From assembly GCA_910574455.1 (NCBI GenBank), contig CAJSYZ010000005.1:1612001-1676000 (forward strand): a stretch of DNA of 64,000 nucleotides, written 5' to 3'. Of this stretch, positions 34,433 to 47,000 are shown one piece after another. This DNA comes from Trichaptum fuscoviolaceum. Lineage: Eukaryota > Basidiomycota > Agaricomycetes > Hymenochaetales > Trichaptaceae. Positions within the stretch are counted from its first letter, which is position 1. Every line of letters starts with the position of its first letter. Made by a program: the position numbers and the translations under genes. The notes under the pieces are model-generated. The model made no database searches. It saw only the letters and a list, made by a program, of their open reading frames with translations, and had not been told where the DNA came from.

Positions 34433-35755
34433 GCTGTCAGACGATAGTGCGGGAAGAAGCTGAGGGAGGCACTGGTCCTTGACGAAGAGGTGTAACAGAT
34501 CTTGCGACAGCTTAAATAGTTCCAGGCCAAGATCCAAAACACAGCAGTCATTCATGACCATTGCCCCGGAAAGCTTGGGTCCGCGATCAAGCTCCAGGGT
34601 GGTGATTTCAAACGAGGCGGCGAAAAGTGGACTTTCTGAGCCCTTCTAACCCGCTTTTCCCGAATGGCGAGAGCATTGAGGGTAAGAGTAGTTACACGGA
34701 ACAGCATTGTCAGGCAATCCTACGCAGACATTTGTGCCACTGGAATGGAAAGAAAGTTGAAGGCATTTGTTGCGCATGCACAAAATTTGCCCAAAGCGAG
34801 AAGATGGACGACGGGTTTTGTGTTTGTTTGTTAAAACTCTGCCGAAAATCATGCTAGGGCATAGGTAACCACTGCAATATTTATACTCATGTTCCACAAG
34901 GGCCATAAAAGGATCATTGGTTCGCTCTGCTAAATATCACTGTTCCTATGGCGATGAAAAGAGGAGGTCGACACATCACAGTTGGAACTAAGTGCATTAA
35001 ATAGCATAATATTACACATGGTCATAAAGGCGACAGGTCTGTCCTACATTCCTCTTATAAAACATCATTTTACAATCACTGAACTGTTATGAAATAGTAA
35101 CATCAACGTCGTATCATGATAAGAATTATAAACATGAGCTACTTAGCTTCATCTGACCTATAGTTGCCACACTCAAAGATGTAGCATGATTGCGGCTTTA
35201 TAACGGGTTATCATTGACGGACATACATCATGATGTGTGTTGGATCACTTACCCTTTTGGAAACGGAGCACTTGAATTAGAGCCACCCTTGATATTGCAT
35301 CACAACGTGTGTTGGAATAGCTGCCTATCTTGCATCGGAGCATTAGATGGTCCGAGTAACTGAATCACAGCAGCGTATCTAATGAAAGCTGATAGGGGTG
35401 ATAGCTTCTAATGAGTTCGCCGCGCACTTGTAAGCCGTGTATTCACTCACGAATAGACTTCCTTCATCCAAACAGTCACAAGGTCCCTCCCTTCACCCGT
35501 CACGAACTCCCATGGTGTCCTGGTATAAGAACTGAGCCTGGTACGTTCGTCGGAGTGAAGATGGCACTTACCATAGAGGCCCATAAGGTGGTCGCGGCCA
35601 GTGGGGACGGAGATGTGGGTGTAGTCTGCTTGTTCCATTAAGGTGGTAGCAGACCCTTGAAGTGGACAGGGCATTCCACATACGCACTTGCGAGGCCTCA
35701 ACCTTAAGAAAAGGGGATGAGTCCTGAGGCAAGGAATGAACACTGTCCGCAGATG
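34433..35755. other. Element interior, no gene recognised
   Basis: About 1.3 kb of AT-rich sequence inside the element. Short frames on both strands lack family features. It separates the captured oxidase fragment from the minisatellite. Confidence 0.45.
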
Positions 35756-36136
35756 TGTCCGAGGTGGCCGCAGCCATGTTGAGGGAAAAGACGCCTTCCG
35801 CAGAGGCGTCCGGGTGGCCGCAGCCATGTTGAGGGGAAAGACGCATTCCGCAGAGGCGTCCGGGAGGCCGCAGCCAGAGGAAGGGGAAGAACACGTTCCG
35901 CAGACATGTTCGGTGGCCGCAGCCAGAGGAAGGGGAAGAACACGTTCCGCAGACATGTTCGGGTGGCCGCAGCCAGAGGAAGGGGAAGAACACGTTCCGC
36001 AGACATGTTCGGGTGGCCGCAGCCAGAGGAAGGGGAAGAACACGTTCCGCAGACATGTTCGGGTGGCCGCAGCCAGAGGAAGGGGAAGAACACGTTCCGC
36101 AGACATGTTCGGGTGGCCGCAGCCAGAGGAAGGGGA
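35756..36136. repeat. Minisatellite, 50-bp unit, about 7 copies
   Basis: Five near-identical ~50-bp units (starting at CACGTTCCGC: 35892, 35941, 35991, 36041, 36091; one unit is 49 bp) with internal AGACATGTTC and GGCCGCAGCCAGAGGAAGGGG. They are preceded by two or three diverged 51-bp units carrying CATGTTGAGGG and AGAGGCGTCCGGG. GC-rich compared with its surroundings. Because 50 is not a multiple of three, the array is open in several frames at once, which creates long spurious open frames on both strands. Confidence 0.9.
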
Positions 36137-36616
36137 AGAGCACGAGATAAACATGAGACTCAACACGGGACATTGCGCTTCGCACAGTGTCAGTTGAGTT
36201 CATAAGGAAAAGAAGAAGGTGATAAGGAAATGCCCAACGCGAGGAACAAATGATGAAGAGACATTGAAGGCTGTACATTGCGCTTCGCGCAGTGCATGCT
36301 AGTGGCGAGGTGGTGATGAAGGAAAGCTTGAGTGAAAAACGGAACTTAGGCAAAAATCTCGAACGCCGTGCTTACATAATTCATGCAACGGCGTGGCAAT
36401 TTTCGCCTACAGTTCAACTTAACTTTTGCTTCCGTGTCTTCACATCGGACAGCAAATTTGCTTCCGCTATCTCGATCTATTACTTGTTATTGCCATCTCT
36501 CACTATTATTGTCATACAGCAGAAGTCTGTATCCTTTCCTTCTTCATCTTCATGGACACCTGGATCCGGAGCCTAGCTCGAAGAGCTTGGCGCAAGGATG
36601 ACCAGTACTGACGTCC
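36137..36616. other. Probable promoter/5' UTR of the zinc-finger gene
   Basis: About 0.5 kb from the minisatellite end to the first good ATG. It contains an ~15-bp duplicated motif (CATTGCGCTTCGC at about 36170 and 36276). No other gene seen. Confidence 0.4.
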
Positions 36617-38644
36617 ATGTCGTTCTTGCCCTTTCCCTTAGCTTCTCTTCCAATGGCCCCCGCAAGAAGTGGTGGACGGGGTCGCGGAGGTCGTGGAGGT
36701 GGCAATGGGGCTAAGAGGGGTGGAGGAACACGATCGTCAGTGGGTGGGGATGCACCACGAAGGCCATGTAAGCTATCGTATTTGTGTCGGCATATTTTTG
36801 TCCCACTTACCCTCTGTGCTTACAGTGATTACTGGACATGTACCACGAAGGTCATGTGAGCTACCGTATTTTGTGTCGGCTTATTTTCGTCCCATTTACC
36901 TTCTGTGCTTACAGTGATTACTGGAGGAAAGGCGCCTGCAATGCTGATTACGCCTTCCGATGACATAGGTGTGTGTATCATATAACTCTTATCTTCGTCC
37001 TCTCATCTGATTGTCTCTTGAAGAAATATCCACTGGAAGCGATGGCGGCCATGTGGCGCAAAACTCCGCACCATTCCATCCACTACCTCCCAAGCCCGAA
37101 CTCAATATGGAGAGGCAAAGCACGCTGGATCCGGCAGCTATGGAGATTGACTTCGGTATGGATAGCGGACAGGTGAGCGAATGTTTCACAGGGTACAAGA
37201 CGTTTCGGCTTATGTCAATTCTACTTTTCTTTTATTAACGAAGACAGATGATGTGAGTATTGGTTGACATATTCCAAGCACTTATTAACCTCCTGTCTGT
37301 AGCATTGCTGCTGGTGTCACGATGGCGGTGAACTCTATCCCTGTACCAAAAACAGTTGCCCACTCGCCATGTGTTCCGACTGTGTTATGGTCGAGGAGAC
37401 GAAAAAGCAGAACTTCAGCTGTCCCTCGTGCTGGAACAAACATGTGAACACGGTGTATACGCCCGGTAACGCGCCATGCAAATATCCAGTGGGTTCTGCA
37501 AATTCAGTATAAAGATGTCTTGTTGATCAATTTCCGTAGTGGGAAATTCGCCGTCCCTGCTCCGTTCGTGATTACAGATCAGGAGTGAACACTTCTCCTT
37601 TACTCATCATTAATCTCTCACTATCTTCTGTGGAGCATCTCGAAATGGGCAGAATCTTCTATCACATATTGAAGTCTTCGTATCAACAGAAATCAGAAGA
37701 TGTGAGTTTTTCCGTTTGTGTTGCAACCGACTCGTCTTTATTTTGATTGATAGCTGCGCTATGTGCATATTACTTTTGACAATGAAAACACCGATCTGGA
37801 GGAAAAACGGGAAAAGGTGCTGTCGGAAGTCGATTCCGACATCAGTTACCGTCGCTTCAAGAGGGTTCTCGTCTTCATCAACTCTCACACAAACCCGGAA
37901 GGGCTGATTTACCACACCGTCCATGGTGCCACTGACTTTGATGAAGTAAGCAGCATGATCCCATTCGTGAATGGCCCTTCCTAACGTTTTTCAGTTCTTC
38001 AATTGGCTGATTTTACACGACCTTGAGAACTTTCTGTTCGAGCGTGAGACCACGTTGGTGTTAAACTGTTGTGGGTCTTATGTTAAGAGTCCCCACCAGA
38101 TGTCAAACATACACGATCTGACTGCACGGTGAGGGCCTAACTATCTGAGTTATATTCTTACCTCTAACCTTCCTTCAATTCCAGCGGTATTGTGAAGAAT
38201 ATCATGTCTTTTGTTGCGGAAAAGTTTCAACCGAGCCTCGCCACGCATCTTGTGACGGAGACTCTCTATGAGATTTTTATGTCCCGTAAATCTTTCGTCC
38301 ATGCGTTGGAGAAGCATCTTGCTGGTAGTGATGTTGGGAGTCACGCTCACATCAACCTCTTCAGTGTCGATGGCTGGCGCACGTACATATGGGGTTCTGG
38401 AACCAGTCGTCCTTATGGCACCCTTCCGGACATTTCTTGCATCAAATGTGGATTGATTCTGCCATGGCGTAAGGATTTTGATGGAAAGAGTTCAAAGAAC
38501 TCTTCAGGCACAGTGAATCTTCGATGCCGGCTATGCAAGTATCGGTACGGAACAGTGGTATGTCCTTCAGGACTCCAACCCATACATGAAAAGTCGGCGC
38601 AGAAGTGGTATTATCGTGTTATACCCAGGACTGGCACACCGTGA
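36617..38644 (+). CDS. Element-borne zinc-finger protein with possible caspase/CHAT-like dyad
   Basis: About ten short exons give roughly 505 residues. The N-terminus has an RGG-like run (ARSGGRGRGGRGGG; residues ~15-30). A Cys/His-rich finger at ~132-175 reads HCCWCHDGGELYPC, NSCPLAMCSDC, FSCPSCW, resembling PHD/RING-type cross-brace zinc binding. Further on, KRVLVFINSHTNPEGL (about 285-300) and TTLVLNCCGSYV (about 330-340) resemble the His strand and Cys strand of caspase/CHAT-fold proteases; this is my inference. A second Cys pattern CIKCGLILPW / LRCRLCKYRYG lies near the C-terminus. All joins keep frame (GQ-TDD-HCCWCH, KYP-WEIRRP, SED-LRYVHI, TAR-GIVKN). An internal ATG 12 codons on is an alternative start. 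No named family recognised. It looks intact, unlike the next gene. Confidence 0.7.
36758..36925 (+). repeat. Tandem duplication of an exon-intron unit (2 x ~84 bp)
   Basis: The segment from CCACGAAGG through the intron (GTAAGC/GTGAGC to GCTTACAG) and into TGATTACTGGA occurs twice in a row with a few differences. Both copies keep splice sites, so the protein gains a repeated LITG peptide and one additional intron. Confidence 0.8.
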
Positions 38645-39149
38645 ATCACCTTCCTTGATGTCGCGGCACAATGGAGCTTCTGGTCTCTCGTTCGTCTTAC
38701 TCGTCAGTTTCGTTTCCCCGTTATTCATCGTTTCGGTCTGTTCTGCACTTTCATGTTATGGTGACTTCCGTATGACAGTGTTTGTATCAAAAGAAATGTG
38801 TGAATACGTTCCTTAAAAAAAGTGGTATCTTCATCATTTAGGACACCACTCTACCCCAGTGTCATCTACGTTTTGAATAGTTATGTATGTACATAGAGTC
38901 TGCCGATGAAAAATGACTACCATCTTCGTTTTCTTTCTCTATTTAGAGTGCTAAATATCCTCATTCGTATATTGACCAAGTACGTGTCCTATATAAATAA
39001 CATTTACTGATTATCACCCACGAGGCGAGCTGGGTATAGACTAAATTCGGTTGCGAAGAGGGGTAAAAGTGGTCCGATTTCTTATCTGCTACAGTACGTG
39101 GGCACTTCTCCTATCCTCAACCACATCCTGACTTCCAACCCCTTTCTAG
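38645..39149. other. Element interior spacer
   Basis: About 0.5 kb between two plus-strand genes. It probably holds a 3' UTR and the unresolved first exon of the degraded gene that follows. Confidence 0.4.
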
Positions 39150-41962
39150 GCTTTACTCGCATTCAATGGAAAGTGGGTCCCTTTGTCTATTGATGGCGAC
39201 CGGCGTTTTGCTAATTGATTTGAGCATTACTTCAGGTTCTTCGACACCGCCATCCGTTATGGTGGCGAAAGAGAAGTACATACTTGAAAGACGACACGTC
39301 ATGAGGATCGACGGCGATCTAGTTATAGCCTACAACACAGATCGTCCGTTTCCATCGCAAGTCGATCCTTATTCTACACCTAGGCTTCGCCATCTGCATC
39401 TTCCCGCTTACGAATCTAAGGAATTCCCGTATCTATGTGCTGCCCCAGCAGTGCCTGACTACTCTGGGGCCATCCTTGGGCGCCTATCTCAAACCATCGA
39501 GCAATACCCTCTTGTTCAGACTGGTAGTCGTTACTCTCTGGACCCGACTGTTGCATCCCGTTGGCAGTCCCTGGAGCGAGCATTGAAGGGAGTAGCTCTT
39601 TGCCTGTTGGAACATTCAGGGGAACCCCTTGTTCCTCTGGAGTACAAATTTCCCCCTCCCCCGTACCTTCAAGGGTATTTGGACTCATACAGTTCGAGTA
39701 ACGCTGCTCGGACGGCTATCCAACGTTCAAGGGATGCGTTCCAGGCTCTGATCGCTCATGCGTCCTGGGCTGCAATTCTTCACAGACTCCTGACGTTCTG
39801 GTCACTCTATACACCTGGGGTGGATCTCGACGTAATGCTGGACAAGTCCTGGGTGGAAACGTTGCAATACAAGTGCAAAATCCATCCTGCATGGTTGTGG
39901 GAGCTTCGCATGTCCGCCATATGTGATTTTCGAATTCGAAGAGCCGGATTAGTGCTGAGAAAGCCGAATGATTGGTACTATAGTTCAAAATTACTTGCCC
40001 TCATTGTCTCCAATGTCCCAGTCTGGATCATATGGGGAAAAGGACCTTACGATACCTGCCCTTCCACCTGGACCCTCGATTTGGCTAAAAACCTTCGGGC
40101 CTTCTCAGAAGGAGTCAAGCGAAGCGCAAGTCTGGATTACACCGAAACCGGCTACGCCACCAAAACCGGCCACTACGCTACCGCCTGCAGTGACTACGGA
40201 TCAGTCTTGCGCGAACACTTCCAAACAAGTCCGATTCGCGGAGACGACAAAGGACTCGACTACATGTATTCACGAAGACGTGCACGCATGGATAAAGAAG
40301 AAAGAAGTCCTAATTGCTGAGGCACTAGCGAATGCGGATCAACTCAAACGTACGAAGTGGATGCAACGTCAGGAAGCCGCAAAGTCTTTTCAGTGTCCTG
40401 GAACACGCGGTGCCTTCGTATACGAATGGGACAGAGATGAGAATCAACGACCTGTTCGCGCTCGTGTGAATCGAGCGAACGTAGAACAGGCTTGGAGCAT
40501 GTTCGCAGACACACAGCGATGGTATAATTGTGTCGAGAATGTATGGGAATTGTGTCACGAACTTGACCCGTCCGCCATTACATTCGATGTTGAAGACGAT
40601 TTCGACGTTACCACCTCGGAATACGAAATGCATGATGAGGACGTTTTAGGAGGTTGGCTGAGCGGTTCTGCAATTGACGCAGAGACTGCTGAGCTGGACC
40701 TGATGACTAACTCGTTCAAACCAGAGGACCTTGCGGGTCAAAAAAGGCGAGACAGCGGAGGGGTCGTGTTAGAAGCCTTCGACCTTATAAGCCTTCGATT
40801 CGGGTACGCGTGCGTCAACGGTTCAAAGTATGAGTCAATGGAGAAGCCGCCGATAAAGCTGCAAAAGGCTCTTCGGGTTATAGGCGACGGGTTCGATACC
40901 CCTGTGTACACAATGTTAGACGGCGCGGAAGCAAGCTTCATCCAGTACGTCATGTACTTAGATGCCGTGGGTCATCCAAACATCGACATCGATCAGGTTC
41001 CGAGTGCCCTATGCGACTTGTATCCGGAAAATCCATCTTTCCTGGGTAACCAAACTTCAACGGTTGTAGTCCACCAGGCCGTCCATATGGAGACAACTTT
41101 ATACATTATACGTCATCGGAATGAAGACATTGGGAATGATTGGGTTCTGGCGGTGAAAGACCCCTGCACTGCTGCACAATGCATACGCTCAAGGCCATTG
41201 TCATTGATGGAGATCATCCGAGACCTCATCGACACGAAAACGGCGTTCTATACCCTTCGACCCCTGCCAGACTCCACTTGCGACTCTAAAGGGCGATCAC
41301 TACGGAAATCTGAGGTATTCACTGGAAATCGGATTGGGTTGGGCGTTAGGCCAATAGGACATGTCCTTGACCTGACAGACTACATTGCCTATGAGTCTGT
41401 CAAAATGAAGCTCTTACAGGACAAGAGAATCGCTCGTGCCGTGGTGAAACGGGGCGGTATAATATCCAGATTGGCGGAAGGATTGGTGGACGAATACGAT
41501 GTGATTAGCGGTCCTACGTGGAATGCAGACGGGAAATGCATTCGTGTATCTATAATGCTCGATGGTCAAAAACGCGAGTACTTCGACGACGATGTCAGTC
41601 TTGAGGAATTGGCAACGTTTGTTGGATTATACAGCTTCAAAGGTAAGAACTTCTACGTCTTGCGATCACAAATATGGAGTACTTGACAAATGTTTGCAGT
41701 CCCGAAAGTCGTCGCACCGACAGAACAGTCGTGGTGGCCAACGTTCAATAAGTTTGAAGAAAGTGGTTTAAACCTTGGCATCTGGACGCCGCGTTGCGAG
41801 CAGTGGTTCCTTTCCAGAACGAACGAAATCATGGAGAAGGGATGCGGTCCATTATCCTCTTCGAAATGGAGAGATGCGATGAGATGTGAGATGGAGACAA
41901 AGAGGGTTTACAAAGCTGCACGGAGTCTGGCTGCTCGATTTATCACCGATCATTGCGCTTGA
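39150..41962 (+). pseudogene. Degraded member of an expanded mushroom orphan family
   Basis: Conserved segments run in the order I associate with a large uncharacterised Agaricomycete family of ~900 residues: NGKWVPLSIDGDRRFAN, FEHYFRFFDTAIRYGGERE, RIDGDLV, the long middle (ALKGVALCLLEHSGEP, PPPYLQGYLDSY), VPVWIIWGK, CPGTRGAFVYEWDRDE, and the C-terminal QSWWPTFNKFEESGLNLGIW and CEQWFLSRTNEI. They fall in three different frames. A TGA interrupts FAN-FEHYF where Trp is expected. A frame change occurs between about 39265 and 39295. A second lies at the GGGGAAAAGG run near 40042, between IIWGK and DLTIPALPPGP. The last intron (41641-41698) is normal. Either a pseudogene or hit by sequencing errors at homopolymers; the nonsense codon favours decay. 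Function of the family is unknown. Confidence 0.65.
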
Positions 41963-42876
41963 GACTTTCATATCTGTATTACATTAATAGCTCCCATTGC
42001 GTCTTTGCGATCACGGTGTTCGTTACATTATTGCCATTCGATCACGCGTCCCCGATTCGTATGGGATTGATGTCCAAACGTTAAAAGTTAATCGTAGTCT
42101 GTGAGGATCCACGACCAGTGACAGCGTCGATCTCAATTTTTAGAATTGGATATGGCATTGCAACCACTTAACAGGTTCGAGTGTGAACACGGATATGAGT
42201 CTTTACGGGTCGATTGATGTTGCGGTGAACGGAAAGACCAGACGATGTGTATAATATGGTGAGTAGATCTCATTCGACCCTGGGTCTCCGGATAGATGTG
42301 ATATTCAAAGCTGATTTCGGACTTTACGGTAATAGGCGACATGTAATTCAAATGGAGTTGTCTTATTCCCTTTAAAGCAATTTGATCCGCGTGTACGCCA
42401 TATACATGTGTCATAGATCTAGATAGATATTTCTGCCCTGATCTGCTTGAAGCTAATTAATCTTTCTTTCAACTTTCTGATTGAATTACTGTCTTTCATT
42501 CGAGTAGGACACCTTTCTGTAGTTTTCTTGCCGAAGCACTGACATGGATGTAGAATATCGTTACGGGATGTGAGTCAACGCGTGTTATACGATCGAGCAC
42601 GTTTACTATACAATAGTTATATGATACACAGATTGTCTATATACATGTACATTACTTACAGTAGAATACAGATCGTTAGCAGATACCGACAAGATCGGAT
42701 CTCTTTTTGGATGTGATATAATTACATATGGACAAAGCATGAATTTTTGCATGAATGGTAAAAATGGAGAATATTATAATGACAATGAAGCAGATGAAGC
42801 AAAATATGAGGGAGATATCAGAGACGACGCTGCGACGACGACGACGATGACGATGACGATGACGATGGTGAAAGAC
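41963..42876. other. Element interior, no gene; GAC/GAT microsatellite at its end
   Basis: About 0.9 kb with no recognised gene. A trinucleotide tract of GAC/GAT units lies at about 42824-42868, just beyond the stop of the minus-strand gene. Confidence 0.5.
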
Positions 42877-43486
42877 TCACACTACCCTGATGATAGGATT
42901 GCCTTCTTCGCGGAAGGCTAGTTCGTCCGCGTCGGCAAAGACACGCAGAGGTACGCCTGGCTGATCAGGCATCACCATCGTAGTGGCCAGCATAGAATCC
43001 AGCTAACATAGTCAAGGTAAGTTCATTATCATTCGCGATACTGTTTGAGTGCTCACCCAGCTGTTTGCATCAGGGATATGAAAAGTCCCAAGATACCCCT
43101 CCTCTACGTAGACCCGACCGGTCAAGTGACGGTCTCGTTTGTGAAACGATTGTCTAGCCATATGAGTGAGTTAATGTCACGGTTGTTAATGTGTTAAGTA
43201 CTTACACGACGGCAATTGACGTGGGCATCACGTCGTACAACACCCCCAAGTTCATCCCCACATCGGCCACTAACTTCTCCACCTTCGCCCGTACATCCTT
43301 GTTCTTCTTATTGCCTAGCAGATTGTCAACGAAGACAATCTCGAACGGACACACGCGTGCGTCGTAACCGAGAAGGCTGGCGAAACGGGTAGAGGTGAAC
43401 ATGGTGAAGATGAAGGGCGTAAGTGAAGGGATAGAGGCGAAAGATGAAGACAAGTCAATGAGGGCGTGAAGGACGTGGACAGCCAT
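42877..43486 (-). CDS. Small unrecognised element-borne gene A
   Basis: Three exons give about 165 residues. Exon 1 starts MAVHVLHALIDLSSSFASIP and ends in PTSIAVV. A splice with a GTAAGT donor continues QSFHKRDRHLTGRVYVEEG and YLGTFHIPDANSW. A third exon gives LDSMLATTMVMPDQPGVPL and VFADADELAFREEGNPII. Splice sites are consensus and frames stay open across all three exons, which supports a real gene. No signal peptide or membrane helix beyond a mildly hydrophobic N-terminus. I do not recognise the family. It runs opposite to the transposase. Confidence 0.55.
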
Positions 43487-44028
43487 TCCCTTTCAAGATC
43501 ATGGGAAGTCGTACCCAGTCATTTCATTTCATTGAACCTTATATCGTTCGGATCAGAACGTGGGCGGACGTCCTTTCAAGCTTTGACGCAAAGATGGGGT
43601 TAAAAAAAAAAGATAGTCAGTATATGGTACAATTACCTGGATTATTTTGTAATACTAAACTTGCCTTTTTATCATTCGTAAATATGGGATTTAACTTGCC
43701 AGCGTATGCTAGTCAACGCGTTCATGAACCACACTTAGTGAGTTTGAGCGGCGCATAAGAAGACGCCTATATTTAACACAAGTCCGCAGTCTCCGAGGAT
43801 GCGATGCTTGCCGCGTATAGCAAACGCATATAATGAGTCCCTCTTTTTGCTCATTGGAGAAGGGGGTTCGGTATGTAATAGAGGAGACATTTCCTGTCAG
43901 TGTCACTGGAAAATGGCTGAGTCCCTTGTATTTGTATTTGTTGAAGCAGACGGTTAAATGATCTCACGCTGTAAAATTTTACCGTCCACCGGTCGGTCGA
44001 ATCCATCATTCACCCCCACAAGTCGAAA
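43487..44028. other. Divergent spacer before the transposase gene
   Basis: About 0.54 kb between small gene A and the transposase ATG. Contains a poly-A run near 43600. Presumed promoters for both directions. Confidence 0.45.
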
Positions 44029-47000
44029 ATGCAAGACATCAAGTACACGCACAAAAACGCCACATATTCAGACACGGAGGCCTCGCAGAAGTCGTCGGAT
44101 AACGAAGGTCAGCCGCCGAAGGTGATAGAATGCTCATCTCCATCCTTCGGCATTTAAGACTAATGCATCTGTAAAAGAAACCGAGGATAGACAATAAAGA
44201 TGCGCATGATCCATCGAAAGAGACAGAGGTATGTCATCTCTACGCAAGCAGTTTAATCGTGTCGGAAGCTAAATGGCATTTTTGAAGGAGCCAAGCAGTC
44301 CAACGGTACAGGCTAGTGCAAGAAAAGCTCAGAAGTATGTTAAGATAAAGGAGACCGTAAGGAGACATGTTCAAACTGACGTCCTGAATCACGTATTGAC
44401 ATCCTGAAATGAATGTTAGCCTCAACAGCGAAAGGAAAATGCGATACGGAATGCGAAGAGGACACCAGGGCCTAAAGGAGATCCTATGGCAGGCTTCAGA
44501 CCCGCTACTCAGCCTTCACCACATCCACACCGCCCCACCAAAAATGTGCCAAAATATTATTTATCTCCCAGACGTTCGGTAAAGATTAAGGCGGGTGGGA
44601 TGGGTGTCTTCGGGTTGTTGAATGTAGACCTCAGTCACACTCCAAAGAAGGTGTCTGGAGTACCTGAGATTCACTACTATGCCGATGATGGTTGGCGATA
44701 CATTGGGCATCATACAACTAATTATCTCTTCCGCTTCTTCGATAATCAGGTAGGGATTCATTCATCGCATGGATAACGCGAATCCATCTTCAGGACTAAT
44801 CCACTCTCAACAGAAGAACGATTACACCCCTCATACGTATCAGGTGGACAACAATGCAGTGGATGTTTCTTTCGTGGGTCATCCTATGGACAGACCGAAA
44901 GACATCCGTGCGAGATCCTTTTTCGTTCAGCGACGAGGAGAGGATCCGGTGGATCCGAAGGACGATCGTGTAGTCTTCAGAGTCGTCCTGCGCTGCGCGA
45001 AGAATTGTACTCCTGCCGAGGATGACTATGAATGCACAATAGGTAAAGGGGTTTCCACCGACGAAGAGGACGAAGAAGAGCATATGGATGAAGAAGACCA
45101 GTTGTTACCTAGGGAAAGGAACAAAAGACAGCGGCCGAGGAGAAAGTGCAATGTCAAGATGCATGTAAGTCCTAGTCCTTCAGCCACTGGACCGCTAACT
45201 CAAAACCAAAAAAAGGTGGAGATTAATGCGGACGATCTTGGTCACGCTCACATATTCATGCAGCACACCCATGGCCACGTGAAAGACTTACGCGATCTTA
45301 GGCCGTCTCATTACATTCGACAAGGTATAAAAGAATTAGTGACACTTCACGGACACACGACCTCACAAATTAAGAAAGGTTAGTGATGTACTGGTATTGG
45401 GAATACATCTGACTTCAAGCTGTTTCCTATCATAGTGATTCCCAAATTATACATGCATGCCCTCACACCCCGATATCGACAGCACACAGCAAAGGAAGTT
45501 GAATATATTGTTCAACAATGCCGCAGAGCAGAACGAATGGATAATGACCCCTTGAGGAGCATTGGAGTATTTGCCGAAGCCAACCCGGACTCAGTATTTG
45601 CGTACGTGCAGCATGTGATTATGTTTTAAGCCACGCCTTACCGTTAACTAGATATGAGAATGAAACTGAAAGCGGGGATGGCCAATTTCGGACCGGTCTG
45701 AAGGACAAATTTTCGACGCAATCGCTTATATTGAATGCGCGCAAGCGCGGATGTGGACTTGACTCGAGCTATAGACACAAGAACGAGAACAGAGCTCCCG
45801 TGACACTCTTGACGACTTTAAACAAGCAAAAACACATGGTACCAGGTACGGGATCCGGGTAGTCCATAATAATACAATAACTGACATACTATTGGAGGCA
45901 CCGTATACTTGTCCAGTGATATTCGGACGGATACCGTTGAAAAGTTCTTGAGGGAGACATGTGAAGTCGTGAAAGCAGAAGCCGAGGCTTTGTGCAATGG
46001 TAAGTAATATGACCTCAATCTTGTCGTCTCTTCTCTCAAAGTCTGCCATCGTTTTCAGGCACAAGTACAGTACACGAAGGACACCTTGGCTCGAAGACGG
46101 AGCTGCTGGAAGAGGCTGCACGTATCGTGAAGGATAATGAATTCAAGCCGAAGTTCATCATGATTGATAAATCGAAAGCAAATAGAGATGGTATATTGAG
46201 AGGTAAGCCACAAGTCTCAGTCACTTATTAGCAAAATAATGACCTTTGCTTCATTAGTATGGCCGGACATGACCATTCGCATCTGTCAATTCCATGTCAT
46301 TCAGGTAAGTGCAAGTACATGACGGAATTGTCTGTAGATCATGACATCGTCGCAGGCAATTCTACGCTGGGATAGAGATGAAGGAACTGATCGACAAACG
46401 CGGCCAACTCTGAATAAGTATCGCAAAAATATGATGTTCTGGGCTCTGAGAGAGCTACAGCGATGCGCACACATGTCGGACTGGAATACGAAGAAGACTG
46501 AGTTCGCAGACCGAATTAGACGCATTATGGATGGCGGAACAAGCCTGCAATCGGACGTTATGGCGTATTTTGAAGCAAACTGGTTCACGAAGGAATGGCT
46601 AAGTGAGTAGAGCAGTAATTTCTAAGTGCGAAACGCTGATCAGTAACATATCAAAAAGATTATTGGACGGACATGGGCTTACCACCAGGTACATATCGCG
46701 ATGACGGCCTTTCGACTAACAATTATATAGAGCGAGCCTTCAAGACATTTGACCAGGTCTTCCTACGCAGTAGGGCTAACAAGTCGTAAGTGGTTAACTA
46801 AAAAGTCGTCAAATGTTACTGATCCTGTGTGAATAGTATATATCGTCTGGTGCTGATATTTGTTAATGATTGGTTCCCCTATTACGCCCACTGGGAACCG
46901 AAAGGCAAGTCAACGGATAGAGCACAGGAAGAAGTGAGGGCACTCGGCTATCGTATTTGGAGCATTCCTGGAGCTGTAACTCGAGATGAAGAGACAGGGG

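Noticed and set aside
35447..36353. Long minus-strand open frames (up to 261 codons) over the minisatellite
   Set aside because: They arise because the 50-bp unit is free of stops in several frames. The translations are repeats of the unit read in shifting frames, and no splice-linked conserved exon flanks them.
39968..40320. Programmed frameshift in the orphan-family gene
   Set aside because: A GGGGAAAAGG run could favour slippage, but the same gene also has a nonsense codon and another frame change upstream, so decay or sequencing error is simpler.
40870..40910. tRNA B-box-like GGTTCGATACCCC
   Set aside because: It lies inside conserved coding sequence of the orphan-family gene and has no matching A box or acceptor stem at the right distance.
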